Positions 13,482-18,632 of a stretch of DNA of 18,632 nt are shown one piece after another. The stretch spans positions 1 to 18,632 of the forward strand of contig JAADIW010000074.1 in assembly GCA_013151115.1 (NCBI GenBank), read 5' to 3'. The notes below the pieces were generated by a model that was not told the DNA's origin, did not search any database, and saw only the letters and a program-made list of their open reading frames with translations. The first letter of the stretch is position 1; every line of letters starts with the position of its first letter. Origin of the DNA: Caldisericota bacterium (GTDB taxonomy: Bacteria; Bipolaricaulota; Bipolaricaulia; Bipolaricaulales; Bipolaricaulaceae). Made by a program: the position numbers and the translations under genes.

Positions 13482-14939
13482 TCACTCGTTGTGTGGTATT
13501 TGAAGGGTGCTTCCCCCGATGAACTCCCGTACCAGATGGTCGCCGGGGATCAGCGAATGATCCTGGGTCTCCCACATGGTGAGCCCCTCGACGGAGGCGA
13601 GGAGCGCGCTCACCCGCTGATAGCGGATGCGGGCATCGAGGAAGGCCTCGTAGGGGGCGAGCTCCTCCGGTTTGGGCCAGATGCCGTCGGGGACGAAATA
13701 CGGCTTTAACACGGGCAGGTCGAACGGCATCCCCCCGTTGATGGTGTGGTCGGCGAGGCCCATCAGGGGGATGATGGAGAAAAGCTCGCCGGCCCGTACG
13801 TAGTGCCAATGGAGCAGCGTCTGTAGGGGCGGGTGGTTGCGGTGTTTCGCGTCCCGCAACATCCGGCGCAGGAGCCGCACGTCGGTGAACTGGGTGAGGC
13901 GCCCGCTGGAACCGTCGCCCTCGTACATCATGTTGCAGGCCTCGATGTAGATGCGGAACATCATCGAGCGGTCGATCCCCTCGGTGAGGGGAGGGTAGAA
14001 GCCGTGGAGGCAATCGAGGAGGAGGATCTGATCCGCTTCGAGCTTCACCCGTTTCGTCCCCACGTGTTCGCCCACCTTGAAGTCGTAGATGGGCTTTTCG
14101 ATCGTCTTGCCCTCGAGGAGCATCTTCAGGTGCTTGTTGATGAGCTGGATGTCCAGGGCCTCGGGAGTCTCGAAGTTGCGGTCATTGATCCAATCGGTGG
14201 GGTGTTCCACCAGCGGCCAGAAGTAGTCGTCGAGGTTCAACATGAGGAACCGGAGGCCCTCCCGCTCCAGGCGTTGGGTGAGCTTAACCGTGGTGGTGGT
14301 CTTCCCCGAGGACGAGGGCCCGGAGATCCAGATCATGCGGATCTCGTCGCCCCGATCGAGACGGTCCAGGACCTTCCGCGCGGCCTCGTCCAGGGATCGC
14401 TCGTAGACCTCGGTGGCCTCCTCGACGAGCCACTTGATCCGCCCGGCGCGGACGAGCTCGTTGAGGCCCGCCACGGTGTCGCAGCCGTGCTCCCGGTTCC
14501 AGGCGAGAATCGCCTCGTGGAACGGCGTGGGGTACCCGTTCCCCACGAACTGTTCCATGGTTATGGCCCCGGCCCGCACCCAGTGCTTCCCCCACCGCCA
14601 GCACTCGTAGGCGTCCGCCACGGTGACGAACCCGTAGCTACGCAGCACGTGGATCACGGTGTCCTGGATCTCCTCGATGGTGGGGGGGAAGTTGGCGATC
14701 CAGTGGCGGGGGTCGCGGTTCAACACGATGACCACGATGTCGGAGAGGAACCGGGCGATCCCCTCGTCGTCCCCGTAGGCATCGAACAGGCGATCGTTCA
14801 CCCCCTCGAGGTAATCCAGCGAGAACCCCCCCACCGAGCGGGCGGCCCGCAGGATGGCGGAATAGATCCGGCCCTGGTCGAAGGGGACGAGGGATCGATC
14901 GCGCTTTTGCACCTTCCTGATACGGTTCTGTACGGCCAT
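13482..14939 (-). CDS. ATP-cone domain fused to uridine kinase/phosphoribulokinase-family kinase
   Basis: A 485-residue protein. Residues ~6-120 look like an ATP-cone: VQKRDRSLVPFDQGRIYSAI near the start and PTIEEIQDTVIHVLRSYGF, VADAYECWRW at the end. ATP-cones sense ATP/dATP in ribonucleotide reductases and in NrdR. The second half is a P-loop kinase: ISGPSSSGKTTTT (207-217), then LNLDDYFWPLVEHP, NFETPEALDIQLINKHL, EKPIYDFKVGEH and ILLLDCLHGFYP, all matching uridine kinase-type enzymes that phosphorylate nucleosides or sugars. The whole suggests a kinase regulated by adenine nucleotide levels; the substrate (uridine, cytidine or other) is inferred. No Shine-Dalgarno precedes ATG 14939, and a TATAAT lies 8 nt upstream, so the message may be leaderless. 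Divergent from osmC. Confidence 0.82.
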   Translation of the reverse strand: MAVQNRIRKVQKRDRSLVPFDQGRIYSAILRAARSVGGFSLDYLEGVNDRLFDAYGDDEGIARFLSDIVVIVLNRDPRHWIANFPPTIEEIQDTVIHVLRSYGFVTVADAYECWRWGKHWVRAGAITMEQFVGNGYPTPFHEAILAWNREHGCDTVAGLNELVRAGRIKWLVEEATEVYERSLDEAARKVLDRLDRGDEIRMIWISGPSSSGKTTTTVKLTQRLEREGLRFLMLNLDDYFWPLVEHPTDWINDRNFETPEALDIQLINKHLKMLLEGKTIEKPIYDFKVGEHVGTKRVKLEADQILLLDCLHGFYPPLTEGIDRSMMFRIYIEACNMMYEGDGSSGRLTQFTDVRLLRRMLRDAKHRNHPPLQTLLHWHYVRAGELFSIIPLMGLADHTINGGMPFDLPVLKPYFVPDGIWPKPEELAPYEAFLDARIRYQRVSALLASVEGLTMWETQDHSLIPGDHLVREFIGGSTLQIPHNE

Positions 14940-14947
14940 CTCAGCGA

Positions 14948-14978
14948 ATTATATAACGCCAAATCCGTTCAGGCACAA
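14948..14978 (-). promoter_or_regulatory. Promoter of the ATP-cone kinase gene, probably leaderless
   Basis: On the minus strand TTGTGC (14978-14973) is followed after 17 nt by TATATA (14955-14950), which overlaps a perfect TATAAT (14953-14948). The start codon follows 8 nt after TATAAT, so transcription should begin within about two bases of the ATG. Confidence 0.5.
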
Positions 14979-14995
14979 CACCCCCTCCGCATAAT
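14968..14995 (+). promoter_or_regulatory. Candidate promoter of osmC operon
   Basis: TTCAGG (14968-14973), 16 nt, CATAAT (14990-14995); a start near 15002 would give a ~30-nt leader carrying AAAGGAGG. It lies back-to-back with the divergent kinase promoter. A second possible -10, TAAGAT (15007-15012), has no good -35. Confidence 0.3.
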
Positions 14996-15032
14996 GGACA
15001 ATGGGGTAAGATTTCAGCGGAAAGGAGGTCCG

Positions 15033-15431
15033 ATGGAAGTACGGGTGAGTTGGCATGAGGGCATGAGGTTCGTCGGCATCGGGCCGTCCAAGCACGCCGT
15101 GGTGATGGACACCGACGCCGTGGGCGGCGAGGGGACGGGGCCGCGGCCGGTGGAGCTCATGCTCATGGCCCTGGGGGGGTGCACCGCTATGGACATCGTG
15201 GCGATCCTCAACAAGATGCGGACGCCGCCGCGGAGCCTGGAGGTGCTCATACGGGCGGAGCGGGCCGCCGAGCACCCCAGGGCGGTGAAGGCGATCCACC
15301 TCACCTACCGGGCCCGGGGCGTTCCCGTGGAGAACCTGGAACGGGCCGCGCGGCTCTCCCAGGAACGCTACTGTTCGGTCTCCCACTCCCTCAACGCGGA
15401 GATCTCCTTCTCCGTGGAGGCCGTGGGATGA
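15033..15431 (+). CDS. OsmC/Ohr-family protein
   Basis: A 132-residue single-domain protein. The family's two Cys are present: Cys50 in LMALGGCTAMDIVAIL and Cys114 in ERYCSVSHSL, in the expected context (RPVELMLMALGGC; SQERYCSV). OsmC-family proteins reduce organic hydroperoxides through these cysteines; members of this short subtype, with the N-terminal strand followed by HAVVMDTDAVGGEGTGP, are often of unknown substrate. ATG 15033 has AAAGGAGG (15021-15028) at ideal distance. It heads a five-gene run to 18131 and is followed at 36 nt by a nitroreductase, together suggesting a redox or detoxification pair. Confidence 0.88.
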   Translation: MEVRVSWHEGMRFVGIGPSKHAVVMDTDAVGGEGTGPRPVELMLMALGGCTAMDIVAILNKMRTPPRSLEVLIRAERAAEHPRAVKAIHLTYRARGVPVENLERAARLSQERYCSVSHSLNAEISFSVEAVG

Positions 15432-15467
15432 GGCGCGAGGGGCAGAAGAGAGAAAGGGGGACGTGTC

Positions 15468-16019
15468 ATGGAAAACGAGGTCCTGCGCGCGATCAGGGAG
15501 CGGCGTAGCATCCCCCGGTTCCGTCCCGAACGGGTACCGGAAGAAGCCCTCGAAGCGGTCTTGGAGGCCGGCAGATGGGCCCCATCGTACGCGAACCTCC
15601 AACCGTGGGAATTCATCGTGGTCCGCGAGGAGGGGACGCGGGAGGCCCTCAGTACTATCGCCGCGAAGGTGACGATCTACCGTCGGGTGATCGAGAACGC
15701 GGACGCGGTGATCGTGGTGGCGGTGGATCCCCAGATCGATCCCCTCCACTGCCGGGAGGATGCCGCCGTAGCGGCCCAGAACATGGCCCTCGCCGCCCAC
15801 TCGCTGGGCCTCGCCACCTACTGGATCGGTGTCCCCGAGGGCGGACCCGGCTCCGCCGCGGCCCTGACCCGCGATCTCCTCGGGATCCCGGACGGACTCC
15901 AGGTGGTGGCCATCCTCCCCCTCGGCTATCCCGACCCCGATTACCGGCCCCAGGTGGACCGCCGCCCGCTCGCGGAGATGGTCCACCGCGAGCGGTACGG
16001 GGCACGCCGGGACGGTTGA
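15468..16019 (+). CDS. Nitroreductase-family FMN-dependent oxidoreductase
   Basis: A 183-residue protein of the nitroreductase fold. The N-terminal FMN-phosphate motif is AIRERRSIPRFRPERVPEEAL, followed by AGRWAPSYANLQPWEFIVV, and the C-terminal half has AVAAQNMALAAHSLGLATYW, IPDGLQVVAILPLGYPD and RRPLAEMVH. These enzymes are homodimeric FMN proteins using NAD(P)H on nitroaromatics, quinones, flavins or specialised substrates; which one is not visible. AGGGGG lies upstream of ATG 15468. The stop is 3 nt before the dxr start, so it is cotranscribed with dxr. Confidence 0.88.
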   Translation: MENEVLRAIRERRSIPRFRPERVPEEALEAVLEAGRWAPSYANLQPWEFIVVREEGTREALSTIAAKVTIYRRVIENADAVIVVAVDPQIDPLHCREDAAVAAQNMALAAHSLGLATYWIGVPEGGPGSAAALTRDLLGIPDGLQVVAILPLGYPDPDYRPQVDRRPLAEMVHRERYGARRDG

Positions 16020-16022
16020 GTT

Positions 16023-17225
16023 ATGCGTATCGCGATCCTGGGGGCGACGGGGTCCATCGGGACACAGGCGCTGGAGGTGGTGCGGGAGCTCCGCCGCCGG
16101 GGGGAGGATATCGAGGTGGTGGCCCTGGCGGCAGGGCGGCGGGTGGAACGTCTCTGCCGGGCCGCCCGTGAGTTCGGGGTCCGGGCGGTCGCGGTGCTCG
16201 GGCCGGAGGAGGCCCGCGAGGCCCGGGCACTCCTCCCCCCGTCCGTGGAGGTCCTCCACGGCCAAGCGGGCCTGGAGGAGCTCGCGACGCGTCCGGGGGT
16301 CGAGGTGGTCCTGAACGCGGTGGTGGGGGCCGCGGGGCTCCGGGCCACGCTGGCCGCGCTTTCCGCCGGGAAGCGGGTGGCCCTGGCCAACAAGGAGTCC
16401 CTGGTCATCGGGGGGCATCTGGTGATGGAGAGGGTCCGCTCCCCCGACCAACTCATCCCGGTGGACTCGGAGCATTCCGCCCTCTGGCAGGCCCTCCGGG
16501 GGATACCCGGGGACGAGGTCGAGCGGCTCTGGATAACGGCGTCCGGAGGGGCGTTCCGCGATCGGAGCCCCGAGGAGCTCGAGCGGGTGACCCCCGCGGA
16601 GGCCCTCGCGCATCCCACCTGGAGCATGGGGCCCCGGATCACGGTGGACTCGGCCACCCTGGTGAACAAGGCCTTCGAGGTGATCGAGGCCCATTGGCTC
16701 TTTTCGATGCCGTACGGGAAGATCGGGGTCCTGCTCCATCCGCAGTCCATCGTGCATGGTGCGGTGGAACTCGTGGACGGGAACTGGATCGCCGTGCTCT
16801 CGACGCCCGACATGAGGATCCCCATAAAGTACGCGCTCACCTGCCCGCGGCACCTCCCGCCCGCGCCGCGGGCCTTCTCCCTGGTGGGGAAGAGGCTCGA
16901 GTTCGGGGAGATCCCGAAGGGGAAGTACCCGGCGTTCGAAACGGTGTTAGAAGCGGGGATCGCGGGGGGAACGGCGCCCGCGGTGGCCAACGCCGCCGAC
17001 GAGGAGCTCGTGGCCGCCTTCCTCGCGGGACGGATCCCGTTCACCGCCATCGCCGCGGGGCTTTCCCACGTGCTCTCCCGACACGAGCCCGTGCCCTCCC
17101 CCGGGCTCGAGGAGATCCGCGTTGCCGATGCCTGGGCGCGGGCGGAAGCCCATCGCTGGATGGCGCAACGCTTCGGCCCTACAATCGGCCGCGAAAGGAG
17201 AGCCGATGGGTCCGACGACGGATGA
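16023..17225 (+). CDS. dxr: 1-deoxy-D-xylulose-5-phosphate reductoisomerase
   Basis: A 400-residue protein, standard length. It converts DXP to 2-C-methyl-D-erythritol-4-phosphate with NADPH, the committed step of the MEP isoprenoid pathway. The NADPH-binding GATGSIGTQALEVV is at the start. Signature segments follow: ALANKESLVIGG, IPVDSEHSALWQAL (metal-binding Asp and Glu), ITASGGAFRD, HPTWSMGPRITVDSATLVNK, EVIEAHWLF and LLHPQSIVHG. The C-terminal alpha domain (GLEEIRVADAWARAEAH) is complete. The start ATG is 3 nt after the nitroreductase stop; no strong Shine-Dalgarno is seen, which fits coupling. The last 20 nt overlap the next gene. Confidence 0.97.
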   Translation: MRIAILGATGSIGTQALEVVRELRRRGEDIEVVALAAGRRVERLCRAAREFGVRAVAVLGPEEAREARALLPPSVEVLHGQAGLEELATRPGVEVVLNAVVGAAGLRATLAALSAGKRVALANKESLVIGGHLVMERVRSPDQLIPVDSEHSALWQALRGIPGDEVERLWITASGGAFRDRSPEELERVTPAEALAHPTWSMGPRITVDSATLVNKAFEVIEAHWLFSMPYGKIGVLLHPQSIVHGAVELVDGNWIAVLSTPDMRIPIKYALTCPRHLPPAPRAFSLVGKRLEFGEIPKGKYPAFETVLEAGIAGGTAPAVANAADEELVAAFLAGRIPFTAIAAGLSHVLSRHEPVPSPGLEEIRVADAWARAEAHRWMAQRFGPTIGRERRADGSDDG

Positions 17226-17511
17226 TGTACTCGCGGTGCTCCGCGACAAGGTGATGGATCCCGAGCTAGGGGTGAACATCGTCGATCTGGGACTCGTGTA
17301 CGACGTCGAGATCGGCGAGGGGCGGATATCGATAGATATGACCCTCACCACCCCCGGATGCCCGCTGGCGGGCACGTTGGCGGCCCAGGCGGAGCAGGTG
17401 CTGCGCGAGGCATTCGAGGGTTATGAGGTCGAGGTAAACCTGGTCTTCGATCCCCCCTGGACCCCGGACAGGATGTCCGAAGAGGCCAGGAGGATGCTCG
17501 GTTTCGGCTGA
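17206..17511 (+). CDS. MIP18/SufT-family (DUF59, PaaD-like) iron-sulfur assembly protein
   Basis: A 101-residue protein with the family pattern: DDVLAVLRDKVMDPELGVNI, VDLGLVYDVEI, then MTLTTPGCPLAGTLAAQAEQV, in which the conserved Cys of TTPGCP is present, and VNLVFDPPWTPDRMSEEARRMLGFG. DUF59 proteins take part in Fe-S cluster maturation (SufT, MIP18) or phenylacetyl-CoA oxygenase assembly (PaaD). Alone beside dxr, an Fe-S maturation role is more likely; two later MEP enzymes (IspG, IspH) are Fe-S proteins, though they are not in this window. ATG 17206 is fixed by AAAGGAG (17194-17200); an upstream in-frame ATG at 17122 lies inside dxr and is unlikely. The stop overlaps the next ATG as TGATG. 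Confidence 0.87.
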   Translation: MGPTTDDVLAVLRDKVMDPELGVNIVDLGLVYDVEIGEGRISIDMTLTTPGCPLAGTLAAQAEQVLREAFEGYEVEVNLVFDPPWTPDRMSEEARRMLGFG

Positions 17512-18131
17512 TGGCGAAGTGCCCCCTCTGTGAGAGCAGGACCGCGGAGAGGTTCTGCCCCGCGCTGGGCAAGAAGCTCTGTAGCATCTGCTGCGGCGAG
17601 CATCGCCAGAGGTCGATAGGTTGTCCCCCCGATTGCCAATATCTCGTCGCGGCCCTGCGCAAGCGGCGGGAGAAGTTGGGCCGGGAGCTTTCCAAGGAGT
17701 GGAACCGGTTCACGGAACTCCTGCGGGAGAAGGAGGGGCACCTCGTCCCCCTGCTCGAGATCCTGCGCGAGGCCCTCGCGAACGGGCTCCACAGATTGGA
17801 CGCGACCGACGCCGAGGTGATCGCCGCGCTGGAATATTGTGCCCAACGGCTCTCCCCTATAGAGCTGCTGGAGCGACCCCCCAACATCCTGGGCCGGGCC
17901 TTGGAGGAGACGCTCGTCCCGTTGGTGCAAAGCGGTAAGCTCGACCGGGAGTTAGCGCGCGAGGCCCTGAGGGCGCTGGCCGATTTCGTCGAGCATTTCA
18001 CGCGGGGTAGCGATGGCGCGCGGTTCGTGGAGGGCCTCCTCGGCATCTACCCGCCACCGCCGAAGCGGCCGTCGCCCATCGTGCGGCCCGAGGGGCCGGG
18101 GATCATCCGGCCGGACCAGCTCCCCCTCTGA
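17511..18131 (+). CDS. Cys-rich (putative zinc-binding) protein of unknown function
   Basis: A 206-residue protein. The first 42 residues hold eight Cys and a His: CPLC (4, 7), FCP (16), CSICCGEH (24, 27, 28, His31) and GCPPDC (38, 42), a spacing suited to two structural zinc sites. The rest is predicted mostly helical and charged (ALRKRREKLGRELSKEWNRF, LLREKEGHLVPLLEILREAL), ending in a Pro-rich tail. No signal peptide, membrane segment or catalytic motif is seen, and I do not recognise the family. Translation starts within the stop of the SufT-like gene (TGATG), so the two are strongly coupled. Last gene of the osmC-dxr run. Confidence 0.75.
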   Translation: MAKCPLCESRTAERFCPALGKKLCSICCGEHRQRSIGCPPDCQYLVAALRKRREKLGRELSKEWNRFTELLREKEGHLVPLLEILREALANGLHRLDATDAEVIAALEYCAQRLSPIELLERPPNILGRALEETLVPLVQSGKLDRELAREALRALADFVEHFTRGSDGARFVEGLLGIYPPPPKRPSPIVRPEGPGIIRPDQLPL

Positions 18132-18218
18132 GGGTCCCGCGGGCGAAGGCCGGGCCCCTGGTTGCCCGCGAAATCCGCTTCGATTCGGCAACGCTTTCGA
18201 TGGGGATCCACCGGGCCC
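18132..18218 (+). other. Intergenic stretch before the ilvD leader promoter
   Basis: It holds a 7-bp perfect inverted repeat, CGCGGGC (18138-18144) and GCCCGCG (18164-18170), just after the preceding stop codon, without a following T-tract; it could act as a weak or Rho-type end for the upstream operon. Nothing else is recognised. Confidence 0.3.
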
Positions 18219-18248
18219 TTGACGGGGGGCCGTGAAATGTCCTATATG
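18219..18248 (+). promoter_or_regulatory. Promoter of the ilvD leader
   Basis: TTGACG (18219-18224, five of six consensus) and TATATG (18243-18248) with an 18-nt spacer, or CTATAT with 17. The expected start near 18255 puts the whole leader peptide, hairpins and terminator in the transcript. Confidence 0.6.
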
Positions 18249-18258
18249 GTAATCGTGC

Positions 18259-18330
18259 CGACGGAAAGGACTGGGCGGCGTGTGATGTCGGAACGCGGCA
18301 GGGTTGACCTGCGCGTGGTCCTTTCCGTCG
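18259..18330 (+). promoter_or_regulatory. Leader RNA stem overlapping the Val/Leu control codons
   Basis: CGACGGAAAGGAC (18259-18271) and GTCCTTTCCGTCG (18318-18330) are perfect complements over 13 bases. The left arm is at the predicted RNA 5' end; the right arm covers leader codons 12-16. A second hairpin lies inside, GCAGG (18298-18302) with CCTGC (18308-18312), extendable past one bulge to 18294-18315. A ribosome translating the leader would open both. Confidence 0.65.
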
Positions 18331-18350
18331 TCCTCGTCCTTATCAGCTAG
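18285..18350 (+). CDS. Branched-chain amino acid leader peptide (attenuation control of ilvD)
   Basis: A 21-residue ORF with start ATG 18285 and stop TAG 18348-18350. It begins MSERGRVDLR and ends VVLSVVLVLIS: 11 of 21 residues are Val, Leu or Ile, nine of them within the last eleven, encoded by GTG GTC CTT TCC GTC GTC CTC GTC CTT ATC. This is the hallmark of ilv/leu leader peptides, where ribosome stalling for lack of charged tRNA decides between termination and read-through. A candidate promoter, an overlapping RNA stem and an intrinsic terminator surround it, and ilvD follows. Only a weak ribosome site (GGCGG, 18274-18278) precedes the ATG. The frame is open further up to ATG 18237, but that codon lies upstream of the predicted transcription start. 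Confidence 0.8.
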   Translation: MSERGRVDLRVVLSVVLVLIS

Positions 18351-18381
18351 CGGATCCAACGCCGCGGCGGTGTTGGATCCG
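18351..18381 (+). promoter_or_regulatory. Second leader hairpin next to the leader stop codon
   Basis: CGGATCCAAC (18351-18360) pairs perfectly with GTTGGATCCG (18372-18381), a 10-bp stem with an 11-nt loop, beginning right after the leader TAG. A ribosome sitting at the stop codon would cover the left arm and block it, whereas one stalled in the Val/Leu run would leave it free. Likely part of the attenuation switch; it does not overlap the terminator stem, so its exact role is unclear. Confidence 0.55.
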
Positions 18382-18385
18382 GACG

Positions 18386-18414
18386 AAACCGGGGCCGAAG
18401 GGCCCGGTTTTTTT
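18386..18414 (+). terminator. Intrinsic terminator (attenuator) before ilvD
   Basis: AAACCGGG-G-CC (18386-18396, one bulged G) pairs with GGCCCGGTTT (18401-18410) around a GAAG loop, and the T-run 18408-18414 continues into ATT. It is the only hairpin in the window with a clear U-tract. It stands 37 nt before the ilvD start and 36 nt after the leader stop, as expected for an attenuator. Confidence 0.85.
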
Positions 18415-18451
18415 ATTGCCCGGGCCCCGGGAGAGGGAAGGGGGATACGCG

Positions 18452-18632
18452 GTGGGCAGCGCGACGATCAAGGAGGGCACCGGGAGGGCACCCCACCGGT
18501 CGCTGCTCTTCGCCCTGGGGCTCACCACCGAGGAGCTCCGCCGGCCGTTCGTGGCGGTGGTGAGCGCCCTGAACGAGATCATCCCCGGCCACGTGCACCT
18601 CCGCGAGGTGGTCCAGGCGGTGAAGGACGGGA
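18452..18632 (+). CDS. ilvD: Dihydroxy-acid dehydratase, N-terminal part (continues past window)
   Basis: The first 60 codons are present and the frame is open to the window end. The sequence matches the DHAD N-terminus: IKEGTGRAPHRSLLFALGLT, then RPFVAVVSALNEIIPGHVHL and REVVQAVKDG, corresponding to the family's APHRSLLRALGL...N.I.PGH.HLR. IlvD is a cytosolic Fe-S enzyme dehydrating dihydroxy acids to the 2-keto acid precursors of Val, Leu and Ile. The start is GTG 18452, with GAGGGAAGGGGG upstream. The usual N-S-x-N Asn-Ser pair reads VSALNEI here; the catalytic Cys residues lie outside the window. The upstream leader peptide and terminator indicate control by branched-chain amino acid supply. 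Other ilv/leu genes probably follow but are not seen. Confidence 0.88.
   Translation, partial: MGSATIKEGTGRAPHRSLLFALGLTTEELRRPFVAVVSALNEIIPGHVHLREVVQAVKDG

Noticed and set aside
13833..15032. 400-residue N-terminal extension of OsmC
   Set aside because: It is antisense to the ATP-cone kinase, and OsmC proteins start where the ATG with AAAGGAGG lies (15033).
14949..16853. Very long open frame on the minus strand opposite osmC, nitroreductase and dxr
   Set aside because: Its protein is dominated by His, Gly, Pro, Arg and Asp with no family motif, as expected for a shadow frame in GC-rich DNA; the plus-strand genes have clear motifs.
18237..18284. Longer version of the leader peptide starting at ATG 18237
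   Set aside because: It lies within the predicted promoter, upstream of the expected transcription start.
1..18632. CRISPR arrays, insertion sequences, prophage or integron structures
   Set aside because: No regularly spaced repeats, transposase, integrase or terminal repeat pairs were seen; the gene content is housekeeping-like.

Overview
The window is a GC-rich, gene-dense piece of a bacterial chromosome. Bacterial identity is supported by dxr (MEP isoprenoid pathway), fabF, an F-type ATP synthase epsilon subunit, RNase III and a bacterial-type tRNA-Gln(UUG) with encoded CCA. Several proteins carry signal peptides. One broken gene ends in the aromatic residue typical of outer-membrane beta-barrels, which suggests a diderm. 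Some proteins (Ldh2-type dehydrogenase, DHH phosphoesterase) look archaeal/thermophile-like. A deep-branching, possibly thermophilic lineage such as Bipolaricaulota (OP1/Acetothermia) would fit, but that is a guess from style and not demonstrated.

Layout. (1) 1-6321, plus strand: a tightly packed operon in which most genes overlap or nearly touch. The order is GDPD (3' end only), HAD-IIA phosphatase, DHH phosphoesterase, secreted NosD-like beta-helix protein, secreted GDPD, second HAD-IIA phosphatase, Ldh2-family dehydrogenase. The GDPD-HAD pair occurs twice, pointing to glycerophosphodiester/glycerol-phosphate turnover. (2) 6432-8870, plus: exported beta-rich proteins, namely an amber-interrupted barrel-like gene and then a two-gene unit of secreted proteins ending in a strong hairpin. 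(3) 8974-10447, plus: an isolated, short atpC overlapping fabF. (4) 10444-11004, minus: a macro-domain protein, divergent from (5) 11061-12653, plus: a nitrilase-superfamily hydrolase and a membrane protein with a TrkA-C domain. (6) 12643-14939, minus: an ATP-cone/uridine-kinase-like fusion, then tRNA-Gln and rnc, with rnc starting one base after the tRNA CCA. (7) 15033-18131, plus: OsmC, nitroreductase, dxr, a MIP18/SufT-type protein and a Cys-rich putative zinc protein. (8) 18132-18632, plus: a promoter, a 21-residue leader peptide packed with Val/Leu/Ile codons, RNA hairpins and an intrinsic terminator, then the start of ilvD. This looks like a transcription attenuator for branched-chain amino acid synthesis.

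The most interesting items are the ilvD attenuator, the tRNA-Gln/rnc junction together with an RNase III that lacks one of its four catalytic acidic residues, the ATP-cone kinase fusion, and a recurring pattern of -10-like hexamers 6-9 nt from start codons without Shine-Dalgarno sequences (candidate leaderless mRNAs). No CRISPR array, insertion sequence, phage gene or origin was seen.
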